The translations under genes and the position numbers were made by a program. From positions 1 through 64,000 of the forward strand of contig PLYI01000001.1 of assembly GCA_003151735.1 (NCBI GenBank): a stretch of DNA of 64,000 bases, read 5' to 3'. This DNA is from Candidatus Bathyarchaeota archaeon. Lineage in GTDB: Archaea; Thermoproteota; Bathyarchaeia; Bathyarchaeales; Bathycorpusculaceae. The stretch's first letter is position 1, and every line of letters begins with the position of its first letter. A model generated the notes under the pieces. It worked only from the letters and a program-made list of their open reading frames with translations. It searched no databases and was not told where the DNA came from. This document shows, one piece after another, positions 17,818-26,328 of the stretch.

Positions 17818-18774
17818 TCAACGCGAGGTTTTTGCTGGTTTTGCACTTCTTTCGGGGTTGGCAGGAATCAGCAGTCTGCGGGATTTGTAGAATGCGTATC
17901 CAACAACTATGAAGGTTACAATCGTCGGAATGTACGATGGCAACTCAACGCCGAAGCTTTCAACAAGCATGAAAAATCCTAAGAAACCAATTGACGTTAA
18001 GGCGCCGTTTTTGAGGTATTTGTATTTGCCGATGGTGTCTACGCCTTTCACGGTTAATTCCCTTACTACGATGGCGCCGATGCCCATGCCGATGAGTATC
18101 AACAGCAAATTTATTGTGAACGCAAATGCTCCAACAACGCCGTCGAAACTGAATGTGGCATCCAAGACTTCCAGATAAACGAACTTTGAAAGATCACTTA
18201 ATCCGCTTGACCCAACAACCATGTTCTCTTCACCTGTTTTAGCGGTTTCCCTAAGACCATAGATTATGAAGAAAGTTGCGCTGCCTACTGCTGCAGCAAG
18301 CATCATAAGCGGATTGTAACGTGCGAAATACATTATGGTAACGAGTATGACAGCTGCGACGGCGAAGAACCAGGCGCCATGCTTCTCTTTTAGGAACCTC
18401 TCTAAGTACAGGTTGTCTTTTTGTTCAAGAAAAAGCCAGTGAAAGTAGAGGTACAAAAGGAAGACAGCGCCGAACATGAGAATTACAGGTTTCTGTATGG
18501 TGATGGCTTGGGCGGCAACTTGGCTTTGTCCTGAAAAAGCAAGAAAGATTTCGGATAGGCTTATGGTCGGAACGGAAATCCAAACTATAGCTAAAGGTAG
18601 CAGAAACCTAACAAGAAACACTGAGGTTAGGATGCCGATGAAGAGAAATCTTTTGCGCCACAGCACGCTCATCGTTTTTAGCACGGTGGCGTTTATTACT
18701 GCGTTATCTACGCTGTTGACAACTTCGAAGACAATCAAGCCGATAACTATCGCAATTGACTCTACCAGTGACAC
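17818..18774 (-). CDS. DUF475 membrane protein (TerC-like)
   Basis: A 318-residue protein with about nine hydrophobic segments. The opening VFEVVNSVDNAVINATVL and the internal FVYLEVLDATFSFDGVVGAF are the paired acidic motifs of DUF475, a branch of the TerC superfamily. TerC proteins are linked to metal ion export and tellurite resistance, but DUF475 is little studied. The start is GTG. The gene stands alone between tRNA-Glu and the thermosome, both also on the minus strand. Confidence 0.85.
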   Translation of the reverse strand: MSLVESIAIVIGLIVFEVVNSVDNAVINATVLKTMSVLWRKRFLFIGILTSVFLVRFLLPLAIVWISVPTISLSEIFLAFSGQSQVAAQAITIQKPVILMFGAVFLLYLYFHWLFLEQKDNLYLERFLKEKHGAWFFAVAAVILVTIMYFARYNPLMMLAAAVGSATFFIIYGLRETAKTGEENMVVGSSGLSDLSKFVYLEVLDATFSFDGVVGAFAFTINLLLILIGMGIGAIVVRELTVKGVDTIGKYKYLKNGALTSIGFLGFFMLVESFGVELPSYIPTIVTFIVVGYAFYKSRRLLIPANPERSAKPAKTSR

Positions 18775-18922
18775 AGTTGAAGCACGCTCAACTTATGGCT
18801 CTCTTGTATAAAAAATGTTTTTAAAAAACAACCCCCCTTGCCTGAATGCAAAAAACAAGAAAAAACAAGAGACAAAAAATTTGTTTTAAAGTAGAACTAA
18901 AAAAGAAAATTAAAGGGGAAAA

Positions 18923-20575
18923 TTATTCTTCGCCCATGCCGCCCGGCATTCCGCCGCCTGGGCCACCTGGACCGCCTTTTGGCGCTTTAGATGTTATGAC
19001 GTCGTCTATGCGCAGTATCATGGCTGCTGATTCCGCTGCTGATTTGATAGCTTGCTCTTTGACTACGATTGGTTCGACCACGCCGTTAGCGATGCTGTCT
19101 TGTAGTTTGCCTGTAAACACGTTGATACCCATGAACTTACCGTTTTCTTTGTCATGCACTTGACGTAACTCTACGAGTATGTCGATTGGCTCTAAGCCTG
19201 CGTTCTCAGCGAGTGTGCGTGGGATAACTTCAACTGCGTCTGCGAATGCTTCTACTGCGAGTTGCTCGCGTCCGCCGACTTTGGTTGCGTATTTGCGTAG
19301 TTCCTTTGCGATTTCAATTTCTACTGCTCCGCCGCCTGCGACGATTTTGTTGTTTTCTAGTACGTCTGAGACAACTGAGAGTGAATCGATCATCGCGCGT
19401 TCGGCTTCGTCAACCATGCGTTCTAAGCCTGCGCGGATTAGGATTGCAACGCTGTGTGGGTCTTTGCATTTTTCGACGAAAATCATTTTGTCGTCGCCGA
19501 TTTTGCGTTCTTCAACGTGTCCTGCCATTCCGAGGTCTGCTTTCTTTAGGTCATCTAAGTCGCTGACTATTCTTCCGCCTGTGGCTCTTGCGAGTTTTTC
19601 CATGTCGGATTCTTTTACGCGGCGTGCTGCCATTATGCCTTCTTTGGATAGGAAGTGCTGGACCATGTCGTCGATGCCTTTTTGGCAGAAGATTACGTCT
19701 GCGCCTGAGGCTTTGACTTTTTTAACCATGTCCTGCATCATGTCGGTTTCTTGGTCTAGGAACGCTTTCATCTGTGAGGGGTCTTTTATTCGGATTTCAG
19801 CGGTGATTTCGGTTTTCTCGATTTCTAAGGCTGAATCTAAGAGTGCGATCTTTGCGTTTTCCTTGATTTTTGGCATTCCTGGGCTGACGACTTCTTTGTC
19901 TATGATTATGCCTTGGATTAGTTGGGTTTCAAGGAGGCTTTTGCCTGTTTTTTTGACAAGTTGGATGTTGTCTATGTCAGCGATTGTTTTGTCTCCGCGT
20001 TTTTCAGCGATTTGTGATACTGCGTCGATGGATATTTCTGCTAGGTGGTCTTTTGCTGAGCCAACTGCTTTGCTGCTCATTGAGGTTAAGGCTACTTTGA
20101 GGAGTGTTTTGCGGTCGTTGACGTCGAGTGGTACCGACATTTTTTCGATGGCTTCGATTGCTTTCACGGAGGCTTTTCTATAGCCGCTTACCAGAATTGT
20201 TGGGTGAATGTTTTGGTCAAGGAGCTCTTCAGCTTTTTTGAGTAATTCGCTTGCAAGAACGACTGCGGATGTTGTTCCGTCGCCTACCATGTCATCTTGG
20301 GTTTTTGCGATTTCAACCATCATTTTTGCAGCGGGGTGTTCAACGTCGATTTCTTTAAGGATGGCTGCGCCGTCGTTGGTGATGGTGATGTCGCCTAGGC
20401 TGTCGATAAGCATTTTATCCATGCCTCGTGGGCCAAGTGTGGTTTTTAGTACCTCACCGATTACTCGTGCTGCCATGATGTTGTTTCTTTGGGCTTCTTT
20501 GCCTCTGCTTCTTGTTGTTCCTTCTTTAAGGATGAGGACTGGTTGTCCTGAACCTGTTGTTGTTAAATACGCCAT
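18923..20575 (-). CDS. thsA: Thermosome subunit (group II chaperonin)
   Basis: A 550-residue group II chaperonin. The ATP-site motifs are LGPRGMDKML, ITNDGAAIL and VGDGTTSAVVLASELL, and the C-terminal ATPase segment is ENAGLEPIDILVELR. The tail ends in GGPGGPGGGMPGGMGEE, the Gly-rich disordered end typical of thermosomes. It folds cytosolic proteins in a double-ring complex, probably with the second subunit encoded at 61937-63610. A TATA-like GTTTATAT lies about 65 bases upstream of the ATG. Confidence 0.97.
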   Translation of the reverse strand: MAYLTTTGSGQPVLILKEGTTRSRGKEAQRNNIMAARVIGEVLKTTLGPRGMDKMLIDSLGDITITNDGAAILKEIDVEHPAAKMMVEIAKTQDDMVGDGTTSAVVLASELLKKAEELLDQNIHPTILVSGYRKASVKAIEAIEKMSVPLDVNDRKTLLKVALTSMSSKAVGSAKDHLAEISIDAVSQIAEKRGDKTIADIDNIQLVKKTGKSLLETQLIQGIIIDKEVVSPGMPKIKENAKIALLDSALEIEKTEITAEIRIKDPSQMKAFLDQETDMMQDMVKKVKASGADVIFCQKGIDDMVQHFLSKEGIMAARRVKESDMEKLARATGGRIVSDLDDLKKADLGMAGHVEERKIGDDKMIFVEKCKDPHSVAILIRAGLERMVDEAERAMIDSLSVVSDVLENNKIVAGGGAVEIEIAKELRKYATKVGGREQLAVEAFADAVEVIPRTLAENAGLEPIDILVELRQVHDKENGKFMGINVFTGKLQDSIANGVVEPIVVKEQAIKSAAESAAMILRIDDVITSKAPKGGPGGPGGGMPGGMGEE

Positions 20576-20637
20576 ACTATCATTCCCTACATTACTAGAA
20601 CTTGTTTAATTCGGATTATTGCAAAAATCAAACGTGA

Positions 20638-20645
20638 ATATAAAC
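20638..20645 (-). promoter_or_regulatory. TATA box of the first thermosome gene
   Basis: On the minus strand the sequence is AAAGTTTATATTCACG, with a purine-rich BRE-like stretch before TTTATAT. It lies about 65 bases from the ATG, implying a 5' leader of about 35-40 bases. Confidence 0.5.
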
Positions 20646-21330
20646 TTTAAGGCTTACTAAAGGTGTTGTAGCGTTATTTGTTTTGTTAATTAATCTTTTG
20701 TCGGTAGTGATTTTCGTTTTTGTTTCTTGTCTGCTTACTTTAGTGCTCTTTTTTTTGTCTATAGCCCCCTTTTCGGAGGATCAGAATTTTCTTAGAGGAT
20801 TAGAGCTGTTATTGGTTTTGGTGATTAAAGATTGCCATCTACCGCTTCATCTGTAGGTTTCTTTGTGTGGGTGTGGTGCGATAAAAATGCACACTACACT
20901 TGGAGCTTAGGAATTGTTTGGTTTTTTGGTTTGGGTTGTTTCTCTCTTGCGGTTTGAGTGTGGAAAGAGAGGTTGGTTCACACAGTCATCATGGATGCTA
21001 TGTTGGGCAGTGTGAGTGTAGTGTGGGGGTATGTTGGTGTTTCTGTTTCTGTGTCGATGAGGTTTTTTGTTGTACAGTTCTTGTTTTTTTGGTCTGGTAG
21101 ATACTTTGGCGGAATGCATTGAGAGTGTTTTAGATGCAGATTTACTGCTCTAAAGTTCAAGCTTTTGATTTACAGATTTATACTTTCAACAAGTGTAGGG
21201 CAACCCAGCAGTTTGTACTTTTGAAATCAGGCCAAAAACATTTATGCCAGAACTGCTTAGAGCAAAACTGCAAAGCGAGCAAAAGCAAAAATAACCAGTC
21301 CACATTCATTCCTTTCCTGAGATAACTTCT
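20646..21330. other. 685-base gap without a recognised gene
   Basis: The plus strand here is strongly T/G-rich until about 21130, the same bias seen opposite minus-strand genes in this window, but no minus frame gives a protein-like translation. Short frames at 20900-21160 and 21134-21325 look like chance. Several GTGTG/CACAC words (for example near 20870-20897 and 20975) could pair locally. It may hold a decayed minus-strand gene or an unrecognised RNA. Confidence 0.3.
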
Positions 21331-21858
21331 ATGATTAACGGCTTCAACCTCATAGCAACAACCTCCCGCGGCAACGAACGTCCAATGACCAATGAAATAC
21401 TCTACCTACTCAAAGATGAACTGGGTGATGCCGAGGCACAAGCTTCCAAAACTAAAGTCCGCGGCTTAATCGTCGCCAAAACCGCGCTCAACCCCATTGC
21501 GGTGATAGAGAAATTCCATACAATCCTGAAAGAGCGCCCATACGAGTTCCGCTATGCCCTAAGAATCCTGCCAATCGAGCGGGTTGTGCCAACAGACCTT
21601 GAGGAAATTAAAAAAGCCACGGCAGAATTAGCTGCAAAAATTGGTGAGAACGAAACCTTCAGAGTTACGGTTGAAAAACGCTTCACAACCCTTCACACCA
21701 AGGATCTGATTGAGGCAGCAGCAGGAGATATCAAAAACAAAGTTAATTTGGAAAGCCCAGACAAAATCTTGCTCGTTGAAGTTTTAGGCGCGTTGACGGG
21801 TTTGTCGGTGCTGAAGCCGAATGAGGTTTTGGCTGTTATGCAAGAAAAAATGCTTTAA
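21331..21858 (+). CDS. THUMP-domain protein (Tan1-like)
   Basis: A 175-residue protein opening with FNLIATTSRGNERPMTNEIL, a typical start of archaeal THUMP/Tan1-like proteins. It continues with YEFRYALRILPIERVVPTDL, TFRVTVEKRFTTLHTKDLIE and the closing strand ILLVEVLGALTGLSVLKPNE. THUMP domains bind the tRNA acceptor end; Tan1 assists tRNA acetylation. It may therefore be a tRNA modification partner, but no catalytic domain is present. It is convergent with cgi121. Confidence 0.8.
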   Translation: MINGFNLIATTSRGNERPMTNEILYLLKDELGDAEAQASKTKVRGLIVAKTALNPIAVIEKFHTILKERPYEFRYALRILPIERVVPTDLEEIKKATAELAAKIGENETFRVTVEKRFTTLHTKDLIEAAAGDIKNKVNLESPDKILLVEVLGALTGLSVLKPNEVLAVMQEKML

Positions 21859-21859
21859 C

Positions 21860-22423
21860 TCAGAGCTGAGTCGCTAGCAGTGCAACGAGTTCGATAACCA
21901 AGTTGACAATTGCTTTCTCCGGGCGGCTGTTCTCCACAGTTTTTAGTTCTTGGTCGGTGATTTTGAAGGCTTTTTTGATTTTTGTTTCCTTGTTTTTTGT
22001 CATTTCAAGAACAGCGGCGTCTGGGTCGCTGCCAACGCTTTTGGTTACCTCTTCAAGTGCGTTTTCGATTTGTTTTGGGTCATCGCCGATAATTATCATT
22101 GCCATGCTCTTTGTTTGGGTTTTTATTCCGCAGCGTTCGATGGCTTTTTGTATTTGGCGTTGTGCTGAGGCGTAGAGGATTGTTTCCATGGCGGGGGTTT
22201 TGGATAAGTTGGTTTTGTTTTTGAAGGCTTGCAGGGCGTTTAGGACGGCGAAGTACAGGTGTTCCTGCGTCGCGATTAGATCGGCGTCAAAGAATTGGAT
22301 GTCTATGTTTTGGCGTGTTTGTTTTCGGTTTGCTTTCAAAAATGCCTCTGCCTTATCGAAGGCTATGTTTTTGTAGCCTGTTATTTCCACGTATTTGCCA
22401 AATTCTTCTATGTGCTGCAGCAT
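21860..22423 (-). CDS. cgi121: KEOPS complex subunit Cgi121
   Basis: A 187-residue protein matching Cgi121/TPRKB in layout: a start with VEITGYKNI, then ADLIATQEHLYFAVLNALQAF, the TILYASAQRQIQKAIERCGI helix and MAMIIIGDDPKQIENALEEV. Cgi121 binds the tRNA 3' end and the Bud32 kinase in the complex that makes t6A37. Another KEOPS subunit, Pcc1, is at 33552. It is followed at a short distance, upstream on the minus strand, by the phosphoribosyltransferase, so both may share a transcript. Confidence 0.88.
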   Translation of the reverse strand: MLQHIEEFGKYVEITGYKNIAFDKAEAFLKANRKQTRQNIDIQFFDADLIATQEHLYFAVLNALQAFKNKTNLSKTPAMETILYASAQRQIQKAIERCGIKTQTKSMAMIIIGDDPKQIENALEEVTKSVGSDPDAAVLEMTKNKETKIKKAFKITDQELKTVENSRPEKAIVNLVIELVALLATQL

Positions 22424-22434
22424 TTCCGGGTTCC

Positions 22435-23019
22435 TTACGGTATGTCTTTTAGGAGTTTTTCAGCTAGCTTTTTTGGTAAGCCTGCTTTTACGAGTTTTGA
22501 AACTTCCTGATTTAAGCTGCGCTTGCCCTGTTGTTTTTGCTTTATTTTTCGCAGGGTTTCTTTTGTGTCCCAGGGAAACACTACCCAGTTGGTGGTTTGT
22601 TTTTCGTAGAAGTCAGGAGTCACTGTGGATTGGGGTTTTCTGTACAGGGTGGCTGTTTTGATTTCTTCGGCTCCCAGCTGCTGGAGCAGGGTTTTGGCAA
22701 GTTTTAGGCTTCTGCCGCTGTCTGCGATATCATCGACTAACAGGACTTTTTTATGGGTTATTTGGGCGGTTAGGGTTTGTTTTAGGGTCGGTTCTTTACT
22801 TGTTTGGTTGATGTCTGTGTAGAACTCTATTTGAATGAAGCCGAGTTCGGGGATTTCTAATAGGTCGGTTAAGATTCGGGCTGGAACCAAGCCTCCTCGT
22901 GCGATGGCAACGATGATGTCTGGTTTGCAGGGTTGATTTTGGATTTTTTGGGCTTGGCATAGGAGCATGTCGTAGATTTGGTTCCATGTGGGAACTTCAT
23001 AGTCTATTTCGGCAGGCAA
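22435..23019 (-). CDS. Phosphoribosyltransferase (Gpt/Hpt-like)
   Basis: A 194-residue type I PRTase. The PRPP-binding loop is VLLVDDIADSGRSLKLAK. The earlier PPi loop is DIIVAIARGGLVPARIL. Length and the hood region (WVVFPWDTKETLRKIK) resemble xanthine/hypoxanthine-guanine transferases of archaea, which salvage purine bases to nucleotides. Base specificity cannot be read from the sequence. The C-terminal extension after about residue 150 is Lys-rich. Confidence 0.85.
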   Translation of the reverse strand: MPAEIDYEVPTWNQIYDMLLCQAQKIQNQPCKPDIIVAIARGGLVPARILTDLLEIPELGFIQIEFYTDINQTSKEPTLKQTLTAQITHKKVLLVDDIADSGRSLKLAKTLLQQLGAEEIKTATLYRKPQSTVTPDFYEKQTTNWVVFPWDTKETLRKIKQKQQGKRSLNQEVSKLVKAGLPKKLAEKLLKDIP

Positions 23020-23289
23020 CTTTTTTCCTTCTGTCTGGGAAACTACAATTTTGGGTTCTGTTAAGCCTTTCGATAACCAACTTCCCCATGCCTATTTTAT
23101 GGCAGTGTATTTTTGGAATTTCAGCTATTTACCGATTTTTTGTGCATGTGGTTCTATTTTTATGATTGATTTTATTGGTGCTTGATGTGTGTTTTGGCTA
23201 ACTTGGTTGTAGGTTTATTAAGGGGGTGTCGTTATAATTTTATTCGGGAGATAGGCGTCTGGAGATATGTGTCGTCTTTCGTAATATAG

Positions 23290-23297
23290 TTTATATG
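23290..23297 (+). promoter_or_regulatory. TATA box of the winged-helix gene
   Basis: TTTATATG lies about 51 bases before the ATG at 23348. A GGAG ribosome binding site is at about 23336-23339. This fits a transcript with a short leader. Confidence 0.45.
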
Positions 23298-23347
23298 CCT
23301 TGGCGTCTTTTTCCAATAACAATAAACAAAGAAAGGAGACATAAAAA

Positions 23348-23689
23348 ATGGTGAAGAATGTGGACGAAGAGAAGATAAAGCGCGTGCTCACAGAGCCCAA
23401 GCTAGCCGCCGTGAAATCGATGCTTGAGAAAGATCATGCAATCGACTGTTTGCTGCTGCTCCATGTTGGTCGCGGCAAATGGAAAGATGCTAAAGATTTT
23501 ATGCGAGAGAACAACTTGACTCTAAGCGATGGCACCTTTAGGGCTAGGATGATCGAGATTGAATCCCTAGGTTTAGCTAAGAGTGAACGTATCGACCCCC
23601 TCAAAAAATACTACGTTAAAACTGAACTTGGGGAAAAAGTAGCGAAGCTTCTTCTCGGTTTTTTTGACGAACTCGATGTCAAAAGTTAA
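23348..23689 (+). CDS. Winged-helix protein, probable transcriptional regulator
   Basis: A 113-residue protein. The core (AIDCLLLLHVGRGKWKDAKD, TFRARMIEIESLGL, KYYVKTELGEKVAKLLLGF) fits an archaeal winged helix in which the recognition helix is followed by a wing ending in a Tyr-rich strand. Targets are unknown. It precedes a PIN relic and the pilin-roadblock cluster on the same strand and may regulate that region, which is inference. The ribosome binding site and TATA box are well placed. Confidence 0.7.
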   Translation: MVKNVDEEKIKRVLTEPKLAAVKSMLEKDHAIDCLLLLHVGRGKWKDAKDFMRENNLTLSDGTFRARMIEIESLGLAKSERIDPLKKYYVKTELGEKVAKLLLGFFDELDVKS

Positions 23690-23732
23690 TTTTTAAATGG
23701 ATGGCTCAATAGCCGTTCTCTTTCTTTATTTT

Positions 23733-23900
23733 AATGATTATTGTTGGGAAGTCGTGAAAGATGACCCTGATGTTAATGTTATTTTAAGTGCGGCTTTTGA
23801 GGACAAAGTTGACTGAATAGTTTCGGGAGATAAGCATTTGCTTGCTTTGTAGGGGAATTTAGGTATTCTTTTAAGGAATTAGGGTTGTTTTGGGGTAATT
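23733..23900 (+). pseudogene. PIN-domain (VapC-like) toxin remnant
   Basis: In one frame the plus strand reads EVVKDDPDVNVILSAAF, EDKVD, then TGA, then IVSGDKHLLAL, then TAG. The DPxDN-type motif followed by YIVSGDKHLL is the C-terminal half of a PIN nuclease (the parent motif would be DYIVSGDKHLL). The N-terminal half with the first catalytic Asp is absent and two stops interrupt the rest. It is a relic, not a gene. Confidence 0.75.
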
Positions 23901-23946
23901 GTGTAGTTGTGTTCAGCACATCTATAATATTGTGTAGTAAGACGTA

Positions 23947-23956
23947 ATATTTAAAA
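23947..23956 (+). promoter_or_regulatory. TATA-like element of the pilin gene
   Basis: ATATTTAAAA lies about 53 bases before the ATG at 24009 and is the only strong AT element close to that start. Confidence 0.35.
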
Positions 23957-24008
23957 GTCAGTTTTTGTCGATAAGTATTACAAACCTACAAGAAGGTTAA
24001 AAACAAAA

Positions 24009-24452
24009 ATGAACACATACCTAAGAAAAATAAAGAAAAACTCAAAAGCCCTCAGCCCAGTCGTAGCATCAATCATCCTCATCGCCGTCACCGTCGCAGT
24101 CAGCGTTGTCGTTGCAGCATGGATGGGAGGAATGTCTCTCGGTCTCATGGGTAACGCAGAGCAACTTTCAGTAACAAATGTCCAATTCAATGCAGCTACC
24201 ACAAATAGTGTTACAATTAGCATACGTAATAACGGCGGTTCTGATGCGACAATTAGTAAAGTCTATGTGAATAGTCAAACAAGCTTTGGTATTAGTCCAG
24301 TAACGCTCTATAGTGCAACACCTACGATAATTCCTAAAGGAAACATTACAGATGTCACTGTAAATCTAAATTGGGTATCAGCCACCAGCTATGAATTCAA
24401 ATTCACAACAGCCAAGGGCAACAACATAAACTATGCTCAAGTAGCTCCATAA
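24009..24452 (+). CDS. Archaeal type IV pilin-like protein
   Basis: A 147-residue protein with a class III signal peptide. The basic leader (residues 1-14, ending KNSKA) is followed by LSPVVASIILIAVTVAVSVV, the hydrophobic assembly helix. Cleavage by a PibD/FlaK-like peptidase is expected between Ala14 and Leu15. The mature part is a Ser/Thr/Asn-rich beta domain with a likely N-glycosylation sequon in NIT near the end, consistent with a surface fibre subunit. No pilus ATPase or membrane platform is in the window. It heads a co-directional cluster with two roadblock proteins. Confidence 0.88.
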   Translation: MNTYLRKIKKNSKALSPVVASIILIAVTVAVSVVVAAWMGGMSLGLMGNAEQLSVTNVQFNAATTNSVTISIRNNGGSDATISKVYVNSQTSFGISPVTLYSATPTIIPKGNITDVTVNLNWVSATSYEFKFTTAKGNNINYAQVAP

Positions 24453-24541
24453 TTAGATCTTTAGAAATTCGGGGGTAAGGTGAAGCAAGCATTCACCAAT
24501 CTTTCCTCTTTCTTTATTAAAAAAATCAGGAGATAAAAATC

Positions 24542-24967
24542 ATGGTAACACAAATCAAAGAATTCACATCCGCCCAAGCAATAGCTGAGGCGTTAGATAA
24601 GCAACTGTCTGAAACCAAAAGCGTGTTGGGCGAGTACCTGCGAAAACTCGATGAAATCCGCACCCTAGCGGAGAAATCTAAAAAAGTCCGGGAAGTCGTC
24701 CTTAAGCTCGCGGGCAAAAAGGCCCCAACAGAGAACGCAAGCGAAATCACAGTTGGAACCTTAAACATTATTTTGGATGCTAACCCATTCCACGAGTTAA
24801 CCGCCATAGAATCCGTCGTTCGCAGCCACCAAGAAAGGCTGTTGGTTTTGCAGAAGGTGCGTGAATCCTGTAAATGGCTTGACCAACTCGGCGACACTGA
24901 AGGCCTCAGGTACCTTGTGGTGGAAGACGAAGGCATTCCAGAGCGGATCCTGTTCAAGATATCTTAG
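24542..24967 (+). CDS. Helical protein of unknown function in pilin-roadblock cluster
   Basis: A 141-residue helical, probably coiled-coil protein (AIAEALDKQLSETKSVLGEY, ESVVRSHQERLLVLQKVRES). A GGAGA ribosome binding site precedes the ATG. I do not recognise the family. The frame stops at TAG 24965-24967, while the following roadblock frame is already open from 24901. Either the two are separate overlapping genes, or one protein is split by a frameshift at about 24945-24965. It lacks Cys pairs or nucleotide-binding motifs. Confidence 0.6.
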   Translation: MVTQIKEFTSAQAIAEALDKQLSETKSVLGEYLRKLDEIRTLAEKSKKVREVVLKLAGKKAPTENASEITVGTLNIILDANPFHELTAIESVVRSHQERLLVLQKVRESCKWLDQLGDTEGLRYLVVEDEGIPERILFKIS

Positions 24968-25803
24968 GATTAGGAAGGGAAAGGCAAACGGCGACTGAGG
25001 CTTATTCTGATGTTCTCCAAACGATCATAGATGAATTCAGGATCATAAGCCCGGAAACCAAAAACGCCTTAATATTCAAAAGTAACGGCCAAACCATAGC
25101 CAACACAAAAGCAACAACCGAAGACCAAACCAAAAGACTCATCCTCAACTTCATCAACATCGCATCGCAAGCTGAATCAATCGGCGGCATAGAAAACCTA
25201 ACTATCCTAGCAGCCGACAGCCAACTCGCCATCACTGCAATGAACAGCCTTTATTTGGCAACGGTTTCTTCGCGGGCAGCAAACCCAGAAATTGTTAAGT
25301 CATTAACGCATGTTTTGGTTCCTACTGTTGTTAGGCTTGTTGACCAAGTTGCATCTTTGCTTCCGGAAAACCAGCCGTCCCAAGCTGTCCAGATTGAAGA
25401 GAAACCGATTGAAGAAACTGTCCAGCCTATCCAGCTCGTTGAAGAAAAACCGCAAGTTGAACCCGAACACATCACTGAACCGCAACCACAATTTGAGCCC
25501 CTTCCGCCAAAAACGCCTATAAACCAGTTCATGGTGGAAAAACTATCTGGAATGCTAGTCCCGGTTGATACTGTGCGAATAGATGGGGAAATTATAGCGA
25601 AATGGACTGAGCTATATGACGGCAAAGAAATTAAGACGGTAAACATCGAAGCCTTAGATGGAAAAAAGACCACGTGCAAAGTCAAAGCGATAAAGGAGTC
25701 AAAATCCAACGCCAAAGGAGTCATCCAAATTCCAGAGAGAATTCTTCAAACGCTGCAAACTGAAAAAGGCAAACTGGTCATGGTTAAGCCAATAGTTGAA
25801 TAA
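24901..25803 (+). CDS. Roadblock/LC7-domain protein with C-terminal beta domain, start unclear
   Basis: The frame is open from 24901 to 25803, but the first ATG is at 25240, well inside the protein. Upstream of it the translation is protein-like and completes a roadblock fold (AYSDVLQTIIDEF, NALIFKSNGQTIAN, KRLILNFINIASQAESIGG, NLTILAADSQLAITAMN). After the domain comes a Pro/Glu-rich linker (about 25370-25510) and a beta-rich C-terminal domain (VDTVRIDGEIIAKWTELYDG to GKLVMVKPIVE). No ATG, GTG or TTG exists between 24901 and 25240 in this frame. A rare start, or a frameshift joining it to the preceding gene, is needed. Roadblock proteins usually regulate small GTPases or motors. Confidence 0.65.
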   Translation, partial: RPQVPCGGRRRHSRADPVQDILGLGRERQTATEAYSDVLQTIIDEFRIISPETKNALIFKSNGQTIANTKATTEDQTKRLILNFINIASQAESIGGIENLTILAADSQLAITAMNSLYLATVSSRAANPEIVKSLTHVLVPTVVRLVDQVASLLPENQPSQAVQIEEKPIEETVQPIQLVEEKPQVEPEHITEPQPQFEPLPPKTPINQFMVEKLSGMLVPVDTVRIDGEIIAKWTELYDGKEIKTVNIEALDGKKTTCKVKAIKESKSNAKGVIQIPERILQTLQTEKGKLVMVKPIVE

Positions 25804-25811
25804 CGGAGGGC

Positions 25812-26228
25812 ATGATGTTGAAGCAGAAAACAACCATTGAAACAATATCAGAATCACCAGAACCTACTGAAGGCGCCGCTGTTATTTCGGTCGGAGCTGA
25901 AAACTCTGAGTTCGCAAGTTTAACTACGAGTTTAGCTGAAATACGCAAGCTCAAAGGCGTCATGGGTTACATTCTAAGAAGCAACAGTTCAGCCATAATT
26001 GACCTAACTGAACAGGACAAAATAATCGAATACGCCATTTTATCAACTCAAATCTCCGAGTCAAGCCTGGAAATCGCGAAACAATTCAGCCTGTCGGATA
26101 TAGAGAGTGTGTTGGTTGAGGGCAAAAACGTTAAGGTGCTTTGCATGAGTGTTGGCGAAAACAAAATCAGCGTTTTTATGGAGAAAACTGCCACTCACGC
26201 CTGGATAATAAAGAGAATTCTCCTGTAA
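25812..26228 (+). CDS. Roadblock/LC7-domain protein
   Basis: A 138-residue protein with a disordered N-terminus (residues 1-35) and one roadblock domain: LAEIRKLKGVMGYILRSNSS, IIEYAILSTQISESSLEIAK, IESVLVEGKNVKVLCMSVG and NKISVFMEKTATHAWIIKRI. It starts at the first or second of two overlapping ATGs after CGGAGGG. Eight bases separate it from the preceding roadblock gene, so the two products probably pair. No GTPase gene is adjacent, unlike MglA-MglB systems. Confidence 0.75.
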   Translation: MMLKQKTTIETISESPEPTEGAAVISVGAENSEFASLTTSLAEIRKLKGVMGYILRSNSSAIIDLTEQDKIIEYAILSTQISESSLEIAKQFSLSDIESVLVEGKNVKVLCMSVGENKISVFMEKTATHAWIIKRILL

Positions 26229-26328
26229 CTGTCGGCTCTAATTTTTTCGTCGTTTTAACACTGTTTCTTAACATGCTGATGACTGTGTAAAGCGCCAATG
26301 CGACCCTACCTCCTTTAGTGATTTTTCA

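Noticed and set aside
19179-20183. Long plus-strand frame opposite the first thermosome gene
   Set aside because: It is antisense to a clear thermosome gene and Ser/Ala-rich because of codon bias on the other strand.
20900-21160. Overlapping short frames on both strands in the large gap
   Set aside because: The translations are low-complexity and Cys/His-heavy by base bias only (T/G-rich strand), without domain motifs.
21134-21325. 63-codon frame before the THUMP gene
   Set aside because: It has scattered Cys but no spacing of a zinc motif, and the composition does not resemble the neighbouring genes.
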